A stretch of DNA of 64,000 nt from Sphagnum compactum. Taxonomy: Eukaryota; Bryophyta; Sphagnopsida; Sphagnales. Positions 14,201 to 24,191 of the stretch are shown one piece after another. The position numbers and the translations under genes were made by a program. How positions within the stretch are numbered: the first letter of the stretch is position 1; each line of letters starts with the position of its first letter. The stretch is taken from positions 18,902,304 through 18,966,303 of the forward strand of contig OZ234496.1 in assembly GCA_965153455.1 (NCBI GenBank), written 5' to 3'. Below the pieces are notes generated by a model. The model saw nothing but the letters and a program-made list of their open reading frames with translations, made no database searches and was not told where the DNA came from.

Positions 14201-14479
14201 AAGTTTTCTCAGCTTAAATGAAATCAAAACTCTCTGACTATATCAATCTCTGCAGGAAATCCTTGTTGAAAATGTGTTGTGGAACCAAACTGTGATGTAG
14301 CAGCACATTCCAAAGTTAGTTGTGATGGTACTGTTTGTCTATGCCTCAGCTTGTAAGTCTCTGGTGTTTCTCATGTGGTGGAGGACTCTTAACAGATACT
14401 GCTGGCGAAGCGAATGGAGGATGTTTTGCACCAAGCTTTTGAAGGAGGATGTCCGTGGAAGCCAGCATCCAGGTTATAG
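7892..14479 (+). CDS. LON2: Peroxisomal Lon protease 2 (17 exons, 903 aa)
   Basis: ATP-dependent serine protease and chaperone of the peroxisomal matrix, where LON2 degrades damaged or obsolete proteins. Exons: 7892-7998, 8810-8946, 9217-9334, 9495-9664, 9874-9965, 10209-10388, 10493-10573, 10705-10832, 11116-11317, 11488-11694, 11802-11932, 12040-12253, 12638-12955, 13123-13317, 13495-13740, 14097-14198, 14396-14479. They sum to 2712 nt in frame, close to the 888 aa of Arabidopsis LON2. Order: N-terminal substrate domain starting with a conserved [12 protein letters not shown] block; AAA+ module with Walker A GPPGVGKT (about 419-426) and Walker B VMLLDE (about 482-487); protease domain with KDGPSAG (catalytic Ser about 799) and GGIKDK (catalytic Lys about 842). 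It ends in SRL, a canonical PTS1 peroxisomal signal. Intron 16 has a GC-AG boundary. The exon 13 acceptor is weak and placed mainly by homology. All key residues are present, so it looks functional. Confidence 0.95.
8164..8229. repeat. Compound (CT)n(CA)n microsatellite in LON2 intron 1
   Basis: A long CT run changes directly into a CA run inside the 811-bp first intron of LON2. Open reading frames across it on both strands are low-complexity artefacts. Confidence 0.95.
8919..9066. repeat. ~80-bp tandem duplication spanning the LON2 exon 2 donor
   Basis: The end of exon 2, its splice donor and about 35 bp of intron are repeated downstream. Both copies carry the block TCCAAGAGTCTCTGGATT followed by GGTAAGAACC and TAATGCATA. 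The second copy provides a second intact-looking donor near 9027. Using it would run through an in-frame TGA at about 8973-8975. Confidence 0.9.
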
Positions 14480-15320
14480 CAAGGTTTGGCAGATAGCATG
14501 GTACATTGTAACATTAATCTAGTTTGTTTCCAAGGTTTTGCAAGCTCTTCTTCCCTCATCAAACGAGGAGTCTGTGAACTGGGCAAATTAGTAGATTCGA
14601 AGAGCTTGATTCCCTCTTCTTCATCATGAGAAGCGCCCAGGCAACAGACTGCCTGAATGAGGGTTCCAATGTAGTGCTACACCCAACAAATTGCATCAAT
14701 GATACAGATGCAAAGTTGGAGCATCTGCAGTTTGTAGCTCTGCATGTAAGTAATTGTGAGCTTCAGAATTAAATCCATTTTTTTGGAAAGGCTGTAGTAT
14801 CTAGAGCTTGATTCATGTCTTCATACGGGACTACTTTGTGCAAAAGTAGACATTGTAAAGCCTCTTTGATCACTGAACTTTATTTCTTCCTTTCTGGACT
14901 ACTGTTGCAATAGGAATGCAAAACTGTAGGTTCACATGTTTTCCAACCCTCTCAAATCTTTGGATAGCTCTGCTGTTGAGGACTTCTCAAGATCTGGTTT
15001 TGGTAGTCTCTTTCCGTGTGCAGAGACTTTGCAGGGTTTCTGAGATGATGCTCTTATGGAATGCAGCTTGAACCAAAAGTGAGAAACAAACTATTCTTTC
15101 TGCAGTGCCTACTGAGGCTGAGACCAGGAGGCAAAATGCTTCTCATCTGTTGAAGCCATCAGTGTTCCATGATGAGGACGGTGTAGTGTCGTGGGAGAGG
15201 TGGTGGCAGAAATCAACTGCAGAAAGTATGAAAGATATCTATCTTTGCAAAGTTTTCTCTTCAGTAAAGGGAGTTCAGAAGGTCCATCTTCACCTAGAAC
15301 CAGTTTCTAAATGTCTCAGA
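14480..15320. other. LON2 3' flank / probable 3' UTR
   Basis: Non-coding DNA follows the LON2 stop codon. Its base composition resembles the gene rather than the AT-rich deserts, so part is probably 3' UTR. No polyadenylation site was assigned and no other gene is visible. Confidence 0.5.
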
Positions 15321-15893
15321 ATTGTGAAAGATCATGTTAGGTGTTATGGGTAGTAGCAAACAAGATGCCTTTGGATATCTCAAGGAAGGACTGAAGTTTT
15401 GATGACATGAAGGACCAAACATGTTTTCTTCCTGAATGTGTTTTCCTCTTCCAAACTGCAGCAGAAGATTCAATATCATGTCAGGTGTTACAGGTAGCAA
15501 ATGAGATGCTTTAGCATTTCTCAAGGAAAGATGGAAGTTTTGACATGGAAGGACCGAAAATGTATTTCTTCCTGAATGCTGTTTTCTCCTCTGAACTGCA
15601 CAAGATTCAGTATCATGTCAGATGTTAGATGCAGCAAACAAGATGCTCTTTGGATTTCTCAAGGAAGGACTGAATTTTTGATGACATGAAGGATCAAACA
15701 TGTTTTCTTGATGAATGCTATTTTCTTTTCTGAACCAACTGCATGAGATTCATTTTCATACTAGGTATTGTAGGTAGCAAACAAGATGCCTTTGGATTTC
15801 TCAAGGAAAGACGGAAGTTTTGATAACATGAAGGACCGAAAAATGTTTTTGTTTTCTTCCTGAATGCTTTTTTCTCTGCCCAGCTGCATGAGA
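15321..15893. repeat. Four tandem ~140-bp repeats downstream of LON2
   Basis: Copies begin near 15321, 15465, 15602 and 15746. Each contains a GCAAACAAGATGC-type block, TTTCTCAAGGAA, GACATGAAGGACC, TTTTCTTCCTGAATG and a CTGCA end, in the same order. Copies differ by point changes and small indels. Open frames across them on the minus strand are repeat translations, not genes. Confidence 0.9.
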
Positions 15894-16748
15894 TTTGTTG
15901 TTCAGAAGCCTCAAAACAAAAAGATGAAGCTAAGTTTGTGGATTTACCACGAGGCACAAAGGTGAGCAGATAACAACTGGCCTATAAACGTATAGCACCA
16001 CTATTGATTCCTCCAAGCTCATGAGGCCGCATGCAAATGGCCAGGACTGGGGATCATCACAAACTTCCACTCTCAATTGCACCAGCGATGGAGTGCCCAT
16101 GTGCACAAAAAAGAGAAGACCTACATATGACACAAGGTTCCAGATCGAAATCTTATTGGTTGGAAATGTGAATGTGCTGCTGCAAACTGCTGCTTCAAGC
16201 ATTTCTTAATAGGAAACATCCAATTCTGGACTGCAGATTGTTGAAAGACAGAAAGGAGACAGAGGGCCCAGGGGTATTTATAAACATGTGAGTGCAACTT
16301 CTATAGGAGAAACAAGTTTGTTAATTTTAAGGGAGGATATGAATTGAAGTTGCACTTCTGAAACATTTTGTAAACCTAAATGTTCTGCATTTTTTGTAGT
16401 TTAAATTCAATGCTCGATATGGTTCACATTTCGTGGTATAGTTTTAGAGATAATAAGAGCAATATGCGTTGGATGTTGAGGTGAGCACCCCATAAAAGAA
16501 GCAATGATGCATGGTATGGCACAACATTGCGATCTTCATATTTTGGACGATGATATTTCCAATGATTAGTGTAGTTGTTAAATTTAAATTGTTGATCTGG
16601 TTGTGCATTGAATGAAAAACTATGTTTACATTGATTTCTAGATTTATTTAAGATACATCTATTTCCACGTGTGGGTGTGGAGTTGTTTTTCCATTACGAT
16701 TTTGTAAAGTGTGTTTTGCATCCCATCCGTGGGTTGTATAAATTTTTA
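15894..16748. other. Intergenic, nothing recognised
   Basis: The DNA between the 140-bp repeats and the Helitron relic becomes AT-rich from about 16300. No coding region, RNA gene or repeat was identified. Confidence 0.5.
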
Positions 16749-18095
16749 TTATTTTTCATCAAATGTTGCAAGAATAAAAGCAATAATTTCATTTGTGATA
16801 TTTTCAATGTCATTTTTTACAACCCAAAGAATGATGTGTGCATGAAGTGAACCAAGTTGTTGAATTTCGTAATGTATTACATATTCTTTTATAGTGTCAA
16901 GTAAATGCTGTGATGATAATAAGAGTTGTTGCATGAATTTTTTGACCCTTGTATGGAATAGTATTGCACATTCCACTGGGCAATCTTTCTAATTTAATGA
17001 TGTATGTAAATGTTTTACAATTTTTTCAATATCAATAATTTGTTCCCAATGTAATGAACTCATTTCATCAGTTGTCAATGTTATAAAAAATTGTGGCATG
17101 CCAAATTGTTCAACCATGCATAAAAGATCTTGTAGTTGTGTTTTGTGCCATCAAAGAGTGCCTTGTATGTTTGTAGGAGGATTGTATTTAACAACTTGTT
17201 AATGACATCTTGTTTAGTCATTTTTGGGTTTTGTATTTTACATGCCTTCATATTTTTTTCAAGGCATGTTTTTGAAGTTTCTTTAAATGCAGTCATTTTG
17301 TATTTTAAATATTCATTAAAAGATATAATACCATCATAAGATCCATGTCCATGTGGGAATAAAAAAGGAAATAATGCCATTTCAAGTGACAAGCTTTGTT
17401 TTTTTATATTCAATGTGGTTTCTCTTACGACTATTGTTTCATATTGTTCTTATTCTCTATTTGTTTTAGGTTCTTCCACATGTTCAATTATGTAAATTTA
17501 TTTTTTTGGGATGTATTATGAATTCACATGTCAAATAAAAGGGTTAGGTTATATATTGGTTCCAGAATGTCCATGTTTGGGAATGTTATGTTTTATGTAA
17601 CTTGTTTTTCAATTGTATTTTGTATCACATTTGGCATGAGGATGCACATGTTACTTTTTTAATGTGGTTGTTCAAATATGGTTTTGTATGTTTGAAACCA
17701 AGGATTTGATTGCATATTTTGTGATAGTAATGGTCTTAATAAGGTACTTATTTTTTCTGCATTAAAATTGTTATTCAAGATGCCATCCCAACTTAATAAA
17801 GGACTATTCAATAAGTTAGTTTCTGTTATTTGACCTATGGTGAAACTTCAATTTTGCAATTGCATTTGTAATGTAATATTGAGAAAAGAAAAGATAATAA
17901 TTGCACATGGACTGGGTGTGTAGAAAGCAATGTGGCCATGTATGATGCTGCTTGGTACACTACATATGTTGCATTCCGAGGTTTTTTTTGGTTTGAATGA
18001 CATTTGTTGCAAAGGTACATGAGTTTTCCATTATTGCAAGTTGTGTGTATGTTGCCATCACAACATTTGCCATTGCCATTGCGTATGTTGTGCAA
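16749..18095 (-). mobile_element. Decayed Helitron Rep/helicase (N-terminal and HUH region)
   Basis: Read on the minus strand, three broken frames lie in the order expected for a Helitron protein. First is a Cys-rich N-terminal piece (18095-17835). Next is a segment with LFPFLFPHGHGSYD followed by a SFNEYLKYK motif (17413-17081), a hallmark of the Helitron-like N domain. Continuing from there, about 17098-16980, is a PQFFITLT block. The last segment (16976-16749) contains the HUH nickase-type motif LHAHIILW preceded by a conserved QQLGS-like stretch. In-frame stops and frame breaks separate them, and no helicase domain is seen downstream. The element is therefore truncated and inactive. Helitron ends (5' TC, 3' CTRR hairpin) were not identified. 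Confidence 0.8.
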
Positions 18096-18099
18096 CCAT

Positions 18100-19210
18100 T
18101 TTGTTTCTCTGATGTATTATTGTATTTGTTATGTAATGTTTTTTCTTATTAATGAGCTTCACAACTTCACAAATTACACAACATTGCATTTTTTGAAAAA
18201 GGGAATAAACTTTTATTGTTCATTTTTCATATTTTTCATATCTTGAGTTCCAAGCTTGATCATAAGGTTAAAATTGTTGTTGTTGTTTTTTTTTCACTAT
18301 GTCATAAATATTTTGTTTAAACCTCATTTTATTTTATTTTGAGTTTTTATATTTATTGTGCAAGAAACAAATGTAAGGCAAAAAAGTTTTTTATGGTTTT
18401 TTTTTGGGAAACATACCTGCATAAAATGAAACACAAGGATTAATTTTTTAGTTAGTAGTAATGAATAAGATAGGAAATGAGTACGTAGGTTCTTAGTAGT
18501 TTTTAAAATTTGAAATATTTAAAAAACCAAAAATGAAATGTTTTTAGAAAATTCAAATATCTCTACAATACTTGTCAACACCAACCACTGATTGTCATAG
18601 ACCCAAGCTTGATTGTCATTTCAAAATCTACATTTTGAGTTACATCCTAGGAATCCACAAAACATAAAAACATAGATCTAGAAGAAAGGCAACATTTGAC
18701 ACCAACCCACCATTCTGAGAACACATAACCATCACAATATTAAAAGGCTTATCCATTGGATAATATATCTCAGAAATTCATATATGAATGAGAATAGAAC
18801 CATAATATCACCCAAACACGGAAGGAGAGAATGAGGAGCATGACAAAAGTCAAATAATGTATAGCTAGCTTTATTCAATGAGTGCCTTCATGATACAACA
18901 CTTGTGAAAAGATGTTCTTCATCCAAAGAGACACCATTCATCAACCAAGGCAAACCCTAGGTGAGATAATGTGACTCATTCCTTTTCAATATAAAATAAG
19001 TCAGTATGCATGAGTTAATGGATGGCAACAAACAACATCCAACATTCATTTCCCATGGACATAACTAAGTTTAAGTGTGGAACTATTGCCCAACAGACTT
19101 TTCAAATACAATAGAAAATATGCTAGTGACTTTTTCTAAGATGGAAAACATAGTCATATATGTTACAAGTCTGAAAGAAGTCTTCTAACACAATGAAACA
19201 AGAATTACTT
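18100..19210. other. AT-rich intergenic, nothing recognised
   Basis: No coding signal or clear repeat was seen. It may include degraded 5' parts of the neighbouring Helitron relic. Confidence 0.45.
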
Positions 19211-19214
19211 AAAA

Positions 19215-19466
19215 TTAAGTTTGTCCCACCCATGCGTGATATGGATTGTTTCATTAGGGAGTGTGCCCGTCTTTTTCAAAATAGATCATCGGGAGGTCAT
19301 TTATTCTTGTCTTTTTGCATTTAGTTTTTTCAAGCATCGTGTTAGTATTGCTTTTCAGCGGGCTTTAGCTTTTACTATAGAGAAGAAGATTGCGTTGGCA
19401 GGTGATGCTTGTTCTAGACCTCTCATTACTATTAGATCTCATCCTTACCCATTTGCAATGCGATTT
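19215..19466 (+). mobile_element. C-terminal fragment of a non-LTR retrotransposon
   Basis: The open frame contains a REVIY block, a FFKHRVSIA-type block and LAGDACSRPLITIRSH. The same blocks occur in the same order in the minus-strand element at 41359-41736. Only this terminal part is present, so it is either an independent remnant or a severely truncated copy. No reverse transcriptase domain accompanies it here. Confidence 0.8.
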
Positions 19467-19469
19467 TAA

Positions 19470-20620
19470 ATATTCAAAAACACAAGCTCAAGTCAAAGAG
19501 CCTTTGGACCAACACACTTTGCTGCATTCAGAAATATGAATTACTGAAGTACAAGCTTCAAGATACAGATGGAGAGTAGTATCCAAGGGACACTTTTGCA
19601 CATTCCTCATGTTAAATCTTACTTGGAAGAGTGAGGGTTGCGTTCCCCATAGTGAATTATCTGTGATTGTACTGTGCTATTGGCACCATCCGCACCCACC
19701 AGTGCATTGCAGCTTACACCATAAGTTTGAATGCCAGGTTCAGTTGAGTATAGCATAAAAGTGTGCAACAACCAAATTGCAAGAGTCGCACATCATCAAG
19801 GCTGCTAGTGGTGTGAACATTACAATTTTCTCTGTATCCGAAGAAAGTCCCTGATGAGCTACACTAGCATACACATAATCCTGTGCCAAGAACTCATAGT
19901 CAGGTTATATAATGCTTGATCCTTAACCGCCATACTAAGGTGGGCTGTTGAACTGTAGGCACATGCACCAACCAGTGGAAATTTCTTTAAGAATATGATC
20001 AAATAACCAACTGACACACTTTCAATACTTCAGAAGACACAAGTCAGGTTATAGAACAATGCAATGGATAAGGGTTCTTTTCTGATCCAGGAAATCTCTT
20101 TTACAGTATGGGATTGAGGAAACATTACAATCTTTCTGTTTGGAAGGCGCATACAGGCACCTTCAAGAGTGTTGAGAAGTATCAAAGGCAAAGCCAAGCC
20201 TGCTCCTTCCAGAGCTTTGGTAGTGCAAGATGTAAGCACCATGGAATACAAATATGAATTGTGCGGCATTTCCCCTGCTCCCTTGCCCCATGTCAGATGA
20301 AGCATTCATAGTTTTCCTTGAATGGTTTTTGCAATTTCTGTTTCTGCCACAAAAGACCAAATATATCGTGGCAATATATTGTGAACAAATTCATATCAAA
20401 CTCTTCCATAGATCAGGTCTTCATTGTGGAAATAGCCTCTCTTCATGTCATCAGCATGCAGCTCTCAAAGTCCAGAAAGTGAGCTGAAACCTCTTATGTT
20501 CTTTCACAGCAGAGCTCACAGGTTTTAAGTCCATGCTATACTCTTTCAAACTGTTTGCGAATGAATTTTCAAAAAGCTCAAAGAACTCAAGAGTCAATTA
20601 GATTGTCTCATTAGCTTAAA
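19470..20620. other. Intergenic, nothing recognised
   Basis: The composition is less AT-rich than the deserts. It lies downstream of the minus-strand RAD16-like exon chain and could be its 3' flank. I searched for the usual RAD16 C-terminal end here and did not find it. Confidence 0.4.
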
Positions 20621-20623
20621 ATG

Positions 20624-23514
20624 TCAACTTTCAAACTCTTGATGATGGGACTGGCCATCCTGAGTGACAAATGCTTTGCAACAAGATGCATTCCATGTGT
20701 GGTCTATGAAAAGGGAGAGCGCATAATGCCCCTTAAAAACAAGTTGCTTCATTTCCTGCAGCTTGAGTATATGCTCCTCAATTGTGTTTTCAATGACAAA
20801 CCTTGTCACCCTGCCAAATGCATCAATCACGCACTTGTGTTAAGTATGTCACAAGTTAAGGATACTCAAGTTCCTATTCCTGGGGAACCACTGTGAACCT
20901 TGAAAGAGTAGACTCAAATGAGATATCTTTGCCAAAAATGATGCCTCTGTCATATTCCGCAATCTTATTACTGCATACATGCCATTAAGGATATTTTTGT
21001 GAACCTCATGTGGTCATGTTGTCTACATATAATTGTCTGCTTCAGAGAGGAGGACTCCAATCGGAGAGCAGGTTAAGCAGTGAAGTACAAAAAACTGTAA
21101 ACTGCAATTGTTGATCAAATGTCACAACCTCCAGGTGATGTAACAATGACCCTAGTCTCTGGAGCATTCAGCAATCTTGCAAATTTCTACAGGTTCACAA
21201 AACTTCAGGAAAACTCATGTTCACAGGATCTGTATGACATCATTGCCACAGAATTCCATGGGAGCATTATTGGGGACTATCTCCTGAGTGATTCAAGGGT
21301 CCAACATCCCTTGAAGGCAGCATTAACTAGTTGATCAGAACTAGACCATTTGGTAATGGTTTTCTTTTGAGTAAGCCTTTTCTGCCTTTGACTGCTATGT
21401 TGTGGGTCTGCTAGGCTTGGAAGCATGTTCTGCCCCTCAACCTGGGATCAGTTTGCAGATAATTGTCCAGTTTGATGCTGCAGTGATTCAATAGCTGGGT
21501 CTGTCTGTACCTTGAGGTTCCCATTCTTCTTGGAAGCATCTACCTTCTTGAGATCCAATCTATGAAGGATGCAGTCAGTCCGACAACAGAGCTCATATTT
21601 AAACAGGTACCACTTAAAAGTAACCCTCAGGCTGGTTCTGTTTAGTGAGAGCACTTCAGTCCTTCAACCTCTTTCCCATAGTCAGACAGTGAATGCCGCT
21701 TCTATCTGCACTTTCAAATGCATGATGTGGTCTGTCAAAATATAGCTACTCACATAGCAATTCTCCATGCAGCAGTGACATCATATGATTGTGGACCAAG
21801 TTTGTTTCTGCTGTTGTGCTGGAATAGGAAAGTGTTGTGTTAGCCTTCACTGCAACCATGCACAAGAAATCCAAGTCTCTTGTTCAAAAAAAATTGTGCA
21901 TGGTTCCTTTCTGACAAAATGGATTCAGGTCAGTGGGTGTGTGGAAGAATCCCTGATTGTAAGCTGAAAGAGGCCAACCTTCTGGCATGACTCTAACCAA
22001 ATTAAGGAACCAGAAACAGGGATTTAAAAGAAGGAGAAGAGAACAGCATTCCAAGTTGTCTTGGAGTTGGCAGCCCTGTGCAATTCTGGAATGCTAACCA
22101 CTCTCCCATTGACATGAGCTGCTAATGCTGCAAATAGAGGGTCATCTTTCAGTCAATCCCACCTGGCATCAGGACTGAGCACATGCCTGGAGCACTTTCA
22201 CTCAGAGCCATTTCTTTGTGGAAACTGAAACAGTAAACTAGACTGTCATTATCTCATTGAGCAGGCTTTATAGGGACAACAGCTGGAACAAAAGCCAAGC
22301 ACTTGTGTCTTACAAGGACTGTGTTGAGCTGCAAATGAAGCCCTACAAAAAGTACCTTCAGAGAGGTGGATATGCCTGCAGCCTCCAAAGGGAAGGATGT
22401 CAAGCTATGCTGCTAAAGCATCATCATCCTCATCATTTTAACTGCAATACCACTCCATGTATCTATAGACTCTAAGGAAATAGTTTCTGCCTGCAACAAC
22501 AGCATGAAAAATTCAGTTTGAGTGCAACCTTGCACTGACAATCTCAGAGATGTGAGCAGCAGGAGAAGAGAATTTCAAAGAAGGACATACCGGCAATGAA
22601 GAAGCAGGGACCACACAACCAACAGCTTTATTGCAGCTTTGCATTTGTGTACTTACTTCATAGGCTTGTACTGCCCAAGACAATGAATGCGGTCCTGTGC
22701 CTGTTGTTCCAGTGCTGGGTTCCACCATGGGTCCATCAGGAACACATGTGATGCAACGGTCAGATTCAGGGCTACACCACCTGCCTTCAGACTCATCAGA
22801 AACACCTGAAAGAAGCCAATCATCAAGGTTAGGAAATTCACATCTGTGCGATGTGGATGACTGCGAACTCCATCCATCATAGATAATAAATGCTCAGGAG
22901 CTCTGTGCTGCAATTTAATGTATATATGTGATCTCTTACAATTCTTAGAAAATAAATCCAGCAAGGGGTCCTGTGAACACACCACATTCTTGCCCAATTC
23001 AAGGAAGACCTAACATACTCTCCTACTGCCATAACACACTCTTGTGAACTTCAGCTTTTGGTCATGCCAATGCTTTTGTTGACCTCAGTCTCGAACACAA
23101 ATCATACCAATATATAAGATAAGAAATTGAGAAGGAGAAAGCCAAGTAAACAGAATAGGAGCCTGATAACTACAATCTGTGGGGTGGGGAAGGGTGGACT
23201 ACCTGACGAGCTTCAGCTGCAACCTCATCCGAATCATTGGCAACCGCCTGAGCAACTTCCAGCTGCTTCCTCAACATGAGGGGTTCATTGTTCCGAATGT
23301 CAAGCTCTTCTTGGAGACCCCATACTGCAGCTTTCGTCAATTCAAGCTCTTGCTCCATTTGCAAGTCTTGGATCAACATTTCCTGGAGGACATTCATGTC
23401 AACTTCTAAGGTTGTAACCACATCTACCTTCGGTTTAAGCTCCCACCTCAGTGATTCCATCTCCATCCTTGCATCACCAAAGGCCGTCTCAGCTGCAACA
23501 GCTGGCTGCTGGTA
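20624..23514 (-). pseudogene. Chimeric exon chain: coiled-coil exon plus RAD16-like SNF2 helicase C-terminus
   Basis: Three minus-strand exon-like blocks have good GT/AG borders and stay in one frame to a stop: 23514-23203, 22805-22657 and 20810-20624 (312+149+187 nt, 216 codons including stop). The first encodes a Glu/Leu-rich coiled coil (AAETAFGDARMEME at its start, QEELDIRNNEPLMLRKQLEV near its end) that is not part of SNF2 proteins. The second carries SNF2 helicase motifs [21 protein letters not shown] and QQAQDRIH. The next residues are CLGQ, where the family usually has RLGQ or RIGQ. The third continues RFVIENTIEEHILKLQE as in RAD16, then diverges after LVFKG and lacks the family's usual C-terminal end. 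The rest of the helicase (ATPase lobe 1, RING) is absent, and the PGLP1 gene begins only about 680 bp upstream. It is either a truncated duplicate, a captured-exon chimera, or the 3' end of an unusual short gene. No starting exon was found. Confidence 0.65.
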
Positions 23515-24191
23515 CTGAAATCACTCTAATCCCTAGAATGCTACTGAAACAGGAACAAGTAAAGATGGGCAATGGGGCAGGAAAAAAAAAAAAAAAAACT
23601 TCAGTGAAGTAACAGTCAAAATGTGTAATTACTTTTTACGTTTCCTACAACCCCAACCAATCCAGGTCTTGAGATCTCAATTTGAGGACAGGGCGATGTG
23701 GCCTCATGAGCGTCCACTATTTCTGGAAGGCGCTCAAGGCCTTCTCCTCAAGAGAAAAAAAAAAAAGCAGCAAAGAAAGACAAACCAAGCGTATCGTAGT
23801 AGCCAGTCCATAGTCGCTGTGGTGAGATCTCCACCTCTTCTTCTTCCACTTTTTTTGGTCATTCAGTGCAATTCGCTCATCCTCCGCACTGCGGTCACCA
23901 TTTTGCTGTGATCTTTTCTTGTTTTGAAAAATTTGCTGTTGAAGCTTTATTTTCCTTTGAAGCGTCATGTTTCTGTGATCTCCGCGTATATGTTTGTTTG
24001 TTTGCTTCGTGATGAATTACGTGTTTTGACGGATCATCTTTGAAAAAATTGCAAGAAGCACAGGTGGCGGAAAAAAAGTTTAGAGAAGAACAAGTTGAAA
24101 AATGAAAAGATTAGACTAAAATAGAGAAGTTTAGTATCGGAGCTCTTTCTTTGAATGTTATTCTTCTTGTGCGCATTTGAGAAGCACAAAG
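23515..24191. promoter_or_regulatory. Spacer between divergent loci (PGLP1 promoter region)
   Basis: About 680 bp separate the minus-strand coiled-coil/RAD16 chain from the PGLP1 start codon. It includes a run of about 18 A at 23583-23600 and A-rich tracts near 23755-23765. No TATA box or specific operator could be assigned. If the minus-strand chain is transcribed, this would act as a shared promoter. Confidence 0.4.
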
